NCBI GenBank assembly: GCA_013177855.1
Contig: JABLYA010000001.1
Span: 729,231-793,230 of the forward strand
Origin: Ignavibacteria bacterium
GTDB lineage: Bacteria; Bacteroidota; Ignavibacteria; Ch128b
DNA: 64,000 nt
Direction of reading: 5' to 3'
This document shows positions 47,590 to 56,934 of this stretch, in pieces. Made by a program: the position numbers and the translations under genes. The notes under the pieces are model-generated. The model saw only the letters and a list, made by a program, of their open reading frames with translations, was not told where the DNA came from and made no database searches. Within the stretch, counting starts at the first letter, position 1. The number at the start of each line of letters is the position of its first letter.

Positions 47590-50159
47590 CAAGAACTAAA
47601 AGCCCTCTCAAAATTCAATAAAGTATCTATTAATTCTTTTTTTATTTCATCAAATTTGTAGGACGGAATTTTTTGATAATTTGAATCCAGAACATAAAAA
47701 CTATCGAAAGCACCATTTAATTTTGTTCCGATCTTGGCAAAGTAGATATTCAAACCAAGCTCTGTTAACTTTTTAGTTATCAGGTATAAAAGCCCAATTC
47801 GGTCAGAAGCGTGAATATCTATTATAGTATAAACTGGATGTGTTTCAAATTTAATTTCAACATCGATTGATGCAAATTTTCTTTTATCCAATCTCTTCCA
47901 TTTATCTCTGTGTTCTTCAAACGCTTTTTCAAGATTATAATTTTGCAAAAGGACACGAGTAATTGTTTCCGCAAGAATTTCAAAATGATCTTCCGTCAAA
48001 GGTTTTTGTGTAACAAAATCGGTGATCTTAAAAGTATCAATAATTATGTTGTCCTTTCGAGTAAAAATACTTGCATCGTGAATGTTGCAATCACTTATTG
48101 AAATGGAGCCACAAATTTTTGAAAGCAAGCCTCTCGAGTCCTGAGTGATAACTGTAAGCTGAGTAAAGTCTTCAGTATTGTTGTGAAGAATTGAAAGAAC
48201 ATTGCCTTTTTTAATTTCATTAATGTGTGAAGCAATCTCTTCTTCTGAGAATGTGTATAAATAATTTGTATCATTTATTTTTTCGATATGATCAAGATAA
48301 TCTTTTTCATCAATCGTAAATTTTGCAAAATCAAATTTTTCAATCTTGGGACTTAAGAGTTCTTCAGCGGTAATACCGTATAAAATCATTTCCTTCGTTT
48401 TAGTATAAAGTTCATTCAATAAAGAACTTTTCCAGGTTGTCCACAAACTTGGATTAACTGCAGAGAGATCAGCATAAGTCAAAAGGTAAAGAAAATCGAG
48501 CTCTTGAAGACTTTTGAATTTCGATCGGAATGAATTCAATATGTTAACATCATTGAGATTTCTTCTAAATGCTGTTTGCTCCATCAAAAGATGATTTTCT
48601 ACAAGAAACGAAACCATTTCTATTTCATCTTCAGAATAAGTAAATCTTTGCATCACATTTTCAGCTATTTGAGAACCAATTAACTCGTGGCCAGAGTGTG
48701 TAATCGGTTTTGCGATATCATGAAAAAGAACAGCAAGGATTAAAAGCTCTTTGTTCTCATATTTCCTGAAAATTTCTCCGATCAAAGAATTGTCAAATTC
48801 AAGATTATATAGATTTTTTATTGCCATCAAAGTATGTTCATCAGTAGTGTAAATATGATATGCATTAGGCTGGAAAAACAATTTTAGAGCATCGAATTCG
48901 GGAATTAAAAATCCGAGTACTCCGAGTCGATGCATATTTACAAGTGCATTACTCAGATTTTCAGATCTCTGGAAAAACTTTCTAAAAGATTTTTTCACAT
49001 TAAAATCTATTACCTCAGTACCATCAAAATATTCAAGACTATTTTTTATGCGCTCATCAAGTTTGTTATCAAAAATTGCATCGTATTGCGCTTGAAAATG
49101 AAAAGCATCTAAAATTTGCGGTAAAGTTAACCTCTCATCTTTCTGCTGGAAGATAAATTTTCCACAAAGAATAAAATCTTCATTAAGCTGATAAGCTTTA
49201 TAACTTGAACAAGGATGAATAAATTTCAAAGCTTCTTTTCGGAATGAATCAAGTAAAGAATTCAATTTCAGGGAAGACTCAAAATACTTTTTCATCATCT
49301 CGATATGATTTTCATCGAGTTCTGAACCTTCGGGATATAAATACCTTACAATATTCAATTGAGCCTGAAAATCTAACCTATCCCTTGAGTTCGAATTAAC
49401 AATATGAAGTGCATTTCTTACTTTTATCAGGTAATCATAAGCATTGTAAATCGCTTCTGCTTCTGATGTAAAGAATGAACCGGAATTAACAGCGCTTAAT
49501 AAGAATTGATTAACCGCTGTATCAAATTTCTCAAGTACTGGTATCTCATTTTTCAGAAGGTAGTAAATCCACGCAGCTGAATGTAAATCTCTAATTCCAC
49601 CTCGAGTATTTTTTATATTCGGTTCAAGAATTAATGGTGAGTTCCCGTAAGAACTATGCCTCTTTTCAATATCACTTAAATATGAATCCAGAAGATTTCT
49701 TTTGAGTTCTGAATTAATGATGTTTCGAAGGTTATCCAAAAATTTCAAAAATATTGCTTGAGAACCGGATATAAATCTCATTTCAAGTAATTGAGTAAAA
49801 GAGAGCAAATCATTCTCAGCAAATTGGTAGATCTGATTAAATGTCCTGATCGAATGAGAAACATTAATTCCTGTATCCCATAACTTTTGAATAGTTCTAA
49901 TGATGTAATCTTTATGCTCGTCAATAGAATTAGTAATGAAAATTAAATCAATATCTGAGAAAGGCGAGAGTTCCATTCGACTCAATCCGCCAATTGCAGC
50001 AACTGCTAACTCATCGGGGCAATCTTTTGTCAGACTTTGAATTTTATCGTTGTAGATTTGGGATAATTTAAGTGAGAATTCTAATCCAGAATTAAAATTC
50101 TTAAAATCATCAATTAATTTATTAATGTTCTTTATAAAAGATTCCTTTGTCTCTAACAT
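47589..50159 (-). CDS. glnD: [Protein-PII] uridylyltransferase GlnD
   Basis: GlnD senses glutamine and adds or removes UMP from PII. All parts are visible in 856 residues: nucleotidyltransferase (GGLSRMELSPFSDIDLIFI, with the DxD pair), the helical linker, an HD domain (VLFHDIAKPITHSGHE) and two C-terminal ACT domains (TVITQDSRGLLSKICGSISI; IDIHASDRIGLLYLITKKL). Its substrate glnB is at 61.7 kb. It follows the tyrosine phenol-lyase gene by 39 bases and precedes murI with overlap. Confidence 0.95.
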   Translation of the reverse strand: MLETKESFIKNINKLIDDFKNFNSGLEFSLKLSQIYNDKIQSLTKDCPDELAVAAIGGLSRMELSPFSDIDLIFITNSIDEHKDYIIRTIQKLWDTGINVSHSIRTFNQIYQFAENDLLSFTQLLEMRFISGSQAIFLKFLDNLRNIINSELKRNLLDSYLSDIEKRHSSYGNSPLILEPNIKNTRGGIRDLHSAAWIYYLLKNEIPVLEKFDTAVNQFLLSAVNSGSFFTSEAEAIYNAYDYLIKVRNALHIVNSNSRDRLDFQAQLNIVRYLYPEGSELDENHIEMMKKYFESSLKLNSLLDSFRKEALKFIHPCSSYKAYQLNEDFILCGKFIFQQKDERLTLPQILDAFHFQAQYDAIFDNKLDERIKNSLEYFDGTEVIDFNVKKSFRKFFQRSENLSNALVNMHRLGVLGFLIPEFDALKLFFQPNAYHIYTTDEHTLMAIKNLYNLEFDNSLIGEIFRKYENKELLILAVLFHDIAKPITHSGHELIGSQIAENVMQRFTYSEDEIEMVSFLVENHLLMEQTAFRRNLNDVNILNSFRSKFKSLQELDFLYLLTYADLSAVNPSLWTTWKSSLLNELYTKTKEMILYGITAEELLSPKIEKFDFAKFTIDEKDYLDHIEKINDTNYLYTFSEEEIASHINEIKKGNVLSILHNNTEDFTQLTVITQDSRGLLSKICGSISISDCNIHDASIFTRKDNIIIDTFKITDFVTQKPLTEDHFEILAETITRVLLQNYNLEKAFEEHRDKWKRLDKRKFASIDVEIKFETHPVYTIIDIHASDRIGLLYLITKKLTELGLNIYFAKIGTKLNGAFDSFYVLDSNYQKIPSYKFDEIKKELIDTLLNFERAFSS

Positions 50160-50198
50160 AGTTCATCAAAAATGATTTGTTTCGTTCAAATTAAGGAT

Positions 50199-51602
<1,404 letters not shown>

Positions 51603-51609
51603 TTAAAAA

Positions 51610-51629
51610 TTACCTACAAAAATAGGTAA
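51610..51629 (-). promoter_or_regulatory. Palindrome overlapping the tpl promoter, possible operator
   Basis: TTACCTA, six bases, TAGGTAA is a perfect 7-bp inverted repeat, 26 bases upstream of the tpl start. On the minus strand the middle reads TATTTTTG (51624-51617), a match to TAnnTTTG, so a protein on the palindrome would cover the -7 box. The -33 element is not clear. Confidence 0.45.
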
Positions 51630-51762
51630 AATGGGGATGGAATTAAATTAAAATTTGTAGTGAAAGTGTTTCGATTGATGCTGAAAAAATAAGAATTGCA
51701 TATTCTATAAATACTTTTACCATATTACACCATAAAATAATTTATCAAGGCTTTCAGTACTG

Positions 51763-51864
51763 ATGAAACTTCTTTTCGGAATTACTCTCTTCTTTATTTA
51801 CTTTGTGTATCTTTTGATTAGATTATTTGACCTTATTCTTCTTGAGATACGCTTTTCAAATTAA
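51763..51864 (+). CDS. Possible 33-residue membrane peptide
   Basis: A short ORF begins MKLLFGITLFFIYFVYLLIR and ends LEIRFSN, forming one hydrophobic helix with a basic residue near each end. The ribosome-binding site is weak (AAGG 12 bases upstream). It lies in otherwise gene-free DNA between tpl and the repeat arrays. It could be a real small membrane protein or chance; AT-rich DNA favours hydrophobic codons. Confidence 0.25.
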   Translation: MKLLFGITLFFIYFVYLLIRLFDLILLEIRFSN

Positions 51865-51900
51865 TGGAGAATTAAATTAATTGAACTCCTCGATTAGACG

Positions 51901-52263
51901 CCTACAACCACGAAGTGGTGAAATTATTGTAGAATTTCATTTACACATAAAACAATCAAAACTCTGAAGGAGTGATATTCTAAAATCAATGATAAAATTA
52001 TATCAATTAAATATTTCAATCATTTCTTTGTTTTAAGATAATGTCATCCCTTCAGGATTTTGCAATTTTTTGTGCCTGCAATTTTATCTATAATAATTTC
52101 ATCCCTTCAGGATTTTGCAATTTTTTGTGCCTGCAATTTTATCTATAATAATTTCATCCCTTCAGGATTTTTTTATTTAACGTGAGTTCTTTTTTATTTA
52201 TAATAATTTCATCCATTATGGATTTTATAATTTCTTATGCCTGAAATTTTATCTCAATTAGAT
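51901..52263. repeat. Hairpin array cluster 1 (family 1)
   Basis: Two GAA-loop hairpins in forward sense, ACCACGAAGTGGT (51907-51919) and ACTCTGAAGGAGT (51961-51973), are 54 bp apart. They are followed by four TTC-sense units at an exact 55-bp period: ATCCCTTCAGGAT at 52046, 52101 and 52156, and ATCCATTATGGAT at 52211. The first two full 55-bp units are nearly identical; the fourth is diverged. The reverse complement of the TTC units shares TGAAATTATTATAGA with the GAA units, so they are one family in inverted orientation. Confidence 0.85.
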
Positions 52264-52478
52264 ACCTACAACCACGAAGTGGTGAAATTATTATAGAATT
52301 TCATTTACACATACAACAATCAAAACTCCGAAGGAGTGACATTTTAATTTCAATCATCGAATTCCATTGATCTGAAATTTTGTGCTTTTATTATGTTAAT
52401 AATAATGTCATCCCTTCAGGATTTTGCAATTTTGTGTATCGGTAATTTTACCTATAATAATTTCATCCATTTTGGATT
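52264..52478. repeat. Hairpin array cluster 2 (family 1)
   Basis: The same layout as cluster 1 in shorter form: ACCACGAAGTGGT (52271-52283) and ACTCCGAAGGAGT (52325-52337) 54 bp apart, then ATCCCTTCAGGAT (52410-52422) and ATCCATTTTGGAT (52465-52477) 55 bp apart. The inner ends TGACATT and AATGTCA are inverted copies. The centre holds a further stem, AATTTCAATCA facing TGATCTGAAATT. It is a near copy of cluster 3. Confidence 0.85.
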
Positions 52479-52535
52479 TGATTCTAGGTTTCCTTAAATA
52501 ATTAGGAATTCGACTACAATTATTTTTTTATCATT

Positions 52536-52784
52536 AACTCCGAAGGAGTTTAATTTGATTGGCCCCGAGTTGCACTCAGGGAATATTGTCAAAAGAAAAT
52601 TACAACCCTGAAAGGGTTGAATTTGGGTTAATATTTTTGTTTGATGTCTGTTCTGCAATTGAATTTATAGGATCGTTTAGAACAATTTCTGTTATAATTG
52701 AACCCTTTCAGGGTTCTTTGTTTCTTTGTTCTCATTTACCCCCAATGCGATTGAGGGCTATCCATATTTAACCCCTTCGGGGTT
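52536..52784. repeat. Hairpin array, family 2, with inverted arms
   Basis: Left arm: AACTCCGAAGGAGTT (52536-52550), a GAGT-TGC-ACTC stem (52567-52577) and AACCCTGAAAGGGTT (52604-52618). Right arm in inverted order: GAACCCTTTCAGGGTTC (52700-52716), CAAT-GCG-ATTG (52743-52753) and AACCCCTTCGGGGTT (52770-52784). GAA-to-GAA spacing is 68, TTC-to-TTC 69. The arms are homologous to each other in reverse complement but differ from family 1 in length and in the extra middle hairpin. Confidence 0.8.
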
Positions 52785-52864
52785 TTTGTATTTTTTTGTG
52801 TAATTGTTTTTTCTATTACAATTTCATCAATTCTGGATTTGTTTTTTGCGGAACATAATTCTTT

Positions 52865-53166
52865 CTACAAATAGGTCGTCGCTACGCGACTTTTAACTTT
52901 GGCTGTTAAATATTTTTCCTACAAATAGGTCGTTGCTACTCAACTTCATATTTTTATAGCTCATCATTTTGGTTTTCAAACAGGTTATCGCTATGCGATT
53001 TCTTTAAAAAATCTTTAACAAAATTTTAGACGATTGCTATTAAAGTTTTTGTAGATATTTTTTTGTTTTTATTGAACTTAAAAAAGCTTTGTTAGAAGCG
53101 ACATATTTGTAGAGAAGACAAAAGAAAAAGAATTATCAAAGCCCCATCGAAGCGACCTATTTGTAT
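52865..53166. repeat. Hairpin array, family 3
   Basis: Three forward units begin TACAAATAGG or close variants, with hairpins GTCGCTACGCGAC (52878-52890), GTTGCTACTCAAC (52932-52944) and ATCGCTATGCGAT (52987-52999), 54 and 55 bp apart. A weaker fourth unit follows near 53027. On the right, the inverse word GAAGCGACNTATTTGTA occurs at 53095 and 53149, again 54 bp apart. The loop is TAC/TAT rather than GAA. Confidence 0.75.
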
Positions 53167-53379
53167 AATTAACCACGAAGTGGTGAAATTATTGTAGAAT
53201 TTCATTTACACATAAAACAATCAAAACTCCGAAGGAGTGACATTCTAATTTCAATCATCGAATTCCGTTGATCTGAAATTTTGTGCTTTTATTATGTTAA
53301 TCATAATGTCATCCCTTCAGGATTTTGCGACTTTTTGTGCCTGTAATTTTATCTATAATAATTTCATTCATTCTGGATT
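53165..53379. repeat. Hairpin array cluster 3 (family 1), near copy of cluster 2
   Basis: ACCACGAAGTGGT (53172-53184), ACTCCGAAGGAGT (53226-53238), ATCCCTTCAGGAT (53311-53323) and TTCATTCTGGAT (to 53378). From 52271/53172 onward it aligns with cluster 2 at a fixed offset of 901 without gaps, with about 14 mismatches in roughly 208 bases by eye. Confidence 0.85.
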
Positions 53380-53793
53380 TTTTAACCATTTGAAAACTAA
53401 CCAAATCTTGTTTTAATTGATTTTTGTCAATTTCGTGGGAGATGAATATGATCAGTCTCGAGTTAAATTCATGAAATAAAATTTCAAAAGAAAATTCCAA
53501 TCCGGATGATTTTAAATTTAATTCATTTATCCCTCAATTCGCTATTGAGTTTTCTTTATTTATCCCCATACTCCCCATTCCTTCGAAATAAAGAATTATG
53601 TTTAACTCGTTGTTTTGATTAGTTTATGTTTTTCAGCTAAAAAAATTCTGCAAATTCATAGTTAGTTTCCCTCTTAAATTTGAATTTATGATCATAATCA
53701 AATCTTCAGATGAAACTTAATGCAAAATTCTCAGGGGAATCAAGCTAAACATTAAAGATTAATTTGGGGAAACAAACTCTAAATTTGTTTTCT
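53380..53793. other. Gene-free stretch before rlmN
   Basis: No credible gene. A lone hairpin CTCAAT-TCGCT-ATTGAG (53533-53549) resembles the middle hairpins of family 2. The remainder is AT-rich with no structure I can identify. Confidence 0.5.
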
Positions 53794-53801
53794 TATTTTT
53801 G
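53794..53801 (+). promoter_or_regulatory. Probable -7 promoter element of rlmN
   Basis: TATTTTTG followed by CATCAAA fits TAnnTTTG; the ATG lies 21 bases downstream. No TTG is found at the 19-base distance. Confidence 0.5.
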
Positions 53802-53821
53802 CATCAAATTTAGCTGAGACT

Positions 53822-54904
53822 ATGAATATCAAAAAGATCAATCTAAAAGGAAAGACTTTAGAAGAACTTCAAATATTTTTTGAAGAGATTAATGAAGATA
53901 AATTCAGAGCCACTCAGGTTTTTCAGTGGCTTTATCAGAAACGCGTCTCTTCATTTGATGAAATGACAAATCTTTCCAAATCCCTCAGAAACAAACTAAA
54001 ACAAATCGCAAGTATTGATCAATTGAAACTTGTTGAGACGCAGACTTCATCTAAAACTTCGACAACGAAATTTGTCTTTCAATGCGAAGATGGTTCATTG
54101 ATTGAATCGGTTTTAATTCCAGATCAGGATAGATTAACATTATGTTTATCAACGCAGGTCGGTTGTCCTCTTGATTGTCAATTCTGTGCAACTGGTCAGA
54201 TGGGTTACAAAAGAAATTTAAGTGTTTACGAAATTATTGATCAATTTATCCAGACAAGTAATTACTCAGATCGTCCTATAACTAACATCGTTTATATGGG
54301 AATGGGTGAACCTTTCCTGAATTATGAAAACACAATCAAATCACTTTCTATTTTCTCTTCTGATCTAGCGTTTGATATCTCAGCAAAAAAAATCACCGTT
54401 TCAACTGCTGGAATTCCTGATAAAATAATTGACTTTGCTCATCAACCATTTAAAGGCAAACTTGCATTTTCTCTCCATTCAACCGATGAAGAAGTAAGAT
54501 CACTTATAATGCCAATCAACAAAAAGTATTCACTTAAACAAAACATCGAAGCTCTTGAATATTTTTACAAACAAACGAAGCGACGAATAACTTTTGAATA
54601 TATTTTGTTAAAAGGAATTAATGACTCTGATAAAGATATTCAAGGATTGGTTAAACTCTGTCGAAGAATTCCAAGCAAAATAAATATCATTCCTTTTAAT
54701 TCAATTGCCCATACAAATCCAAAAGGACTCGGCGCAACACTCGAACCAACTTCTCAAGAAGAGTTTGATGAGTTTGTTGAAAAATTAAGAAGAAATAATA
54801 TCACCGTTTTTGTTCGAAACACAAAAGGCAGCGATATCGCTGGCGCCTGCGGACAACTTGCAACAAAAATTATTCGCAAATCTCAACTAAAACAATCAAT
54901 TTGA
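53822..54904 (+). CDS. rlmN: 23S rRNA/tRNA adenine-C2 methyltransferase RlmN
   Basis: A radical SAM enzyme that methylates A2503 of 23S rRNA and A37 of some tRNAs. The [4Fe-4S] motif CPLDCQFC is at about residue 115, and the methyl-carrying cysteine lies in SDIAGACGQL near the C-terminus. The N-terminal accessory domain has FRATQVFQWLYQKRV. Length 360 is normal. It is followed by aguB after 14 bases. Confidence 0.96.
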   Translation: MNIKKINLKGKTLEELQIFFEEINEDKFRATQVFQWLYQKRVSSFDEMTNLSKSLRNKLKQIASIDQLKLVETQTSSKTSTTKFVFQCEDGSLIESVLIPDQDRLTLCLSTQVGCPLDCQFCATGQMGYKRNLSVYEIIDQFIQTSNYSDRPITNIVYMGMGEPFLNYENTIKSLSIFSSDLAFDISAKKITVSTAGIPDKIIDFAHQPFKGKLAFSLHSTDEEVRSLIMPINKKYSLKQNIEALEYFYKQTKRRITFEYILLKGINDSDKDIQGLVKLCRRIPSKINIIPFNSIAHTNPKGLGATLEPTSQEEFDEFVEKLRRNNITVFVRNTKGSDIAGACGQLATKIIRKSQLKQSI

Positions 54905-54918
54905 TTCAGGAGAAACAA

Positions 54919-55806
54919 ATGGAAAAAGAGAAGACTCGAATTGCTCTGATTCAAATGTCAATGGAAGAGAACACCTCAAAAAATTTAAACAAAGCAAAAG
55001 AATTTGTTACTCAAGCTGCAAAAAATGGTGCAAAAATTATTTGTCTCCCAGAAATGTATAAGTCACTTTATTTCTGTCAGAAAGAAGAACACGAGTTCTT
55101 TAAACTTGCTGAAAAGCTTGAAGGCGAATCTTTTGAAGTTTTTTCAAAAATTTCAAAAAAATTTAAAGCCATTATAATTGTTCCAATTTTTGAAAAAAGG
55201 ACAAATGGATTGTATCACAATAGTTTGATTGTAATTAATGAGAAAGGCGAACTGACAGGATTTTACAGGAAAATGCATATTCCTGATGATCCGCTTTACT
55301 ACGAAAAATTTTATTTCACTCCTGGAGATACAGGCTTCAAGTCTTTTAATACAAAGTACGGAAAGATTGGAACATTAATATGCTGGGATCAATGGTTTCC
55401 TGAAGGAGCGAGAATTACTGCACTAAAAGGTGCCGAAATTTTATTGTATCCAACTGCAATTGGCTGGCATCCTTCGGAGAAAGAAAAATACGGTCAAGCA
55501 CAAAGAGAAAGCTGGATGATAATCCAGAGAAGTCACGCAATTGCAAATGGAGTTTTTATTGCAGCAGTTAATAGAGTAGGATTTGAAAAAGTTGATGAAA
55601 AAAGTGATGGAATAATTTTCTGGGGCTCTTCATTCGTCTGTGATCCACAAGGGAAGATCATTGTTCAAGCATCTGAAGATAAAGAAGAGATAATTTATGC
55701 TGATGTTGACTTCAATAAAGTTGATGTCTTTAGAACTCACTGGCCCTTTCTTCGCGACAGAAGAATTGACGCTTATGATGATATAACAAAAAGATTTGTC
55801 GATTAA
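54919..55806 (+). CDS. aguB: N-carbamoylputrescine amidase
   Basis: A nitrilase-family enzyme that hydrolyses N-carbamoylputrescine to putrescine, CO2 and ammonia. The Glu-Lys-Cys catalytic set is seen in CLPEMYKS, YRKMHIPDDP and LICWDQWFPEGAR; the last is typical of the putrescine branch of the family. The ATG at 54919 with CAGGAG upstream is preferred over an in-frame TTG at 54901, giving 295 residues. Adjacent aguA catalyses the previous step. Confidence 0.93.
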   Translation: MEKEKTRIALIQMSMEENTSKNLNKAKEFVTQAAKNGAKIICLPEMYKSLYFCQKEEHEFFKLAEKLEGESFEVFSKISKKFKAIIIVPIFEKRTNGLYHNSLIVINEKGELTGFYRKMHIPDDPLYYEKFYFTPGDTGFKSFNTKYGKIGTLICWDQWFPEGARITALKGAEILLYPTAIGWHPSEKEKYGQAQRESWMIIQRSHAIANGVFIAAVNRVGFEKVDEKSDGIIFWGSSFVCDPQGKIIVQASEDKEEIIYADVDFNKVDVFRTHWPFLRDRRIDAYDDITKRFVD

Positions 55807-55890
55807 ATGATTAATAAGAATTTCTGAATTCTCTAATTTCTTTTTAAATCATCATATCAATTATTGAAAACTTACATGAAGGTAAAAAAC

Positions 55891-56934
55891 ATGAAATTTC
55901 GATTACCAGCAGAGTGGGAAACACACGAAGCAACCTGGATAGGTTGGCCCTACAATAAAAATGATTGGCCCGGTAAATTCAGTCCAATTCCTTATGTGTT
56001 CGCCGAAATCGTAAAAAAACTAGTTGAAGGTGAACAGGTTTATATAATTGTTCAAAATGAAAATCATAAAAAATCAGCAATTCAAATTTTAAAGAAAGTT
56101 GGAGTTGATTTCTCTCAAATTTCCTTTGTAACTGCAAAAACTGATAGAAACTGGCTGCGTGATGCAGCACCTTTTTTTGTAAAGAACGAATCCGGTAAAG
56201 TCGTTCCAGTAAAATTTAATTTTAATGCCTGGGCTAAGTACAAAAATTTCAAACTTGATCGAAAAATTCCTGAAGTGATTTCAAAAGTTATCGGTAAAGA
56301 ACTTGTTGATGCGACTTACAAAAACAATTTAGTTACCCTTGAAGGTGGTGCAATTGATACAAATGGTAGAGGGTCTCTCATCACAACTGAAGAATGTTTG
56401 CTGGATAAAAAAACGCAAACAAGAAATCCCGGCTTTACAAAATCCGACTATCAAAAAGTTTTCGAGAAATATCTTGGTATAAAAAACATCATCTGGCTAA
56501 AAAAAGGAATTGTTGGTGATGATACACACGGACACATTGATGATGTCTGTCGCTTTGTTAATGAAAAAACTTTACTTCTCTGCATTGAAAACAATCCCTA
56601 TGATGAAAATTATAAAATCTTAAACGAGAACAAAGAAATTTTGCAAGATGCCCGTCTCGAAGATGGAAGCAAAGTAGAAGTGATTGAATTACCTATGCCA
56701 GAACCATTATATTTTGAAGGACAAAGACTTCCTGCAAGTTATGCAAATTTCTACATCTCAAATTCTTATGTCTTAGTTCCCACTTTTAATGATGTAAAAG
56801 ACCGAGTTGCGCTTGGAATTTTAAGCGAATTATTCCGCGATCGAAAAGTTGTGGGAATTCATTCAGTAGATTTGGTCTGGGGACTTGGAACAATTCACTG
56901 TCTTACTCATGAACAACCAGCAGTATTAATATGA
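55891..56934 (+). CDS. aguA: Agmatine deiminase
   Basis: Converts agmatine to N-carbamoylputrescine and ammonia. The protein of about 347 residues starts MKFRLPAEWETHEATWIGWP, contains NWLRDAAPFFV, LEGGAIDTNGRG and GDDTHGHIDDVCRF, and ends with the catalytic cysteine in GTIHCLTHEQPA. The ATG at 55891 with AAGGT upstream is chosen over ATG 55876 because family members begin here. The stop overlaps the transporter start. speA, the agmatine source, is not in the window. Confidence 0.94.
   Translation: MKFRLPAEWETHEATWIGWPYNKNDWPGKFSPIPYVFAEIVKKLVEGEQVYIIVQNENHKKSAIQILKKVGVDFSQISFVTAKTDRNWLRDAAPFFVKNESGKVVPVKFNFNAWAKYKNFKLDRKIPEVISKVIGKELVDATYKNNLVTLEGGAIDTNGRGSLITTEECLLDKKTQTRNPGFTKSDYQKVFEKYLGIKNIIWLKKGIVGDDTHGHIDDVCRFVNEKTLLLCIENNPYDENYKILNENKEILQDARLEDGSKVEVIELPMPEPLYFEGQRLPASYANFYISNSYVLVPTFNDVKDRVALGILSELFRDRKVVGIHSVDLVWGLGTIHCLTHEQPAVLI

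Noticed and set aside
52559-52771. 70-codon ORF in the repeat region
   Set aside because: It reads across family-2 hairpins; its amino acids derive from the repeats, so it is likely a spurious ORF.
51901-53379. CRISPR array
   Set aside because: The segments between hairpins are themselves conserved from unit to unit, the units are inverted within one cluster and no cas gene is present. A CRISPR array would have one orientation and unique spacers.
53309-53500. 63-codon minus-strand ORF
   Set aside because: It overlaps the cluster 3 hairpins, has no ribosome-binding site and no recognisable features.
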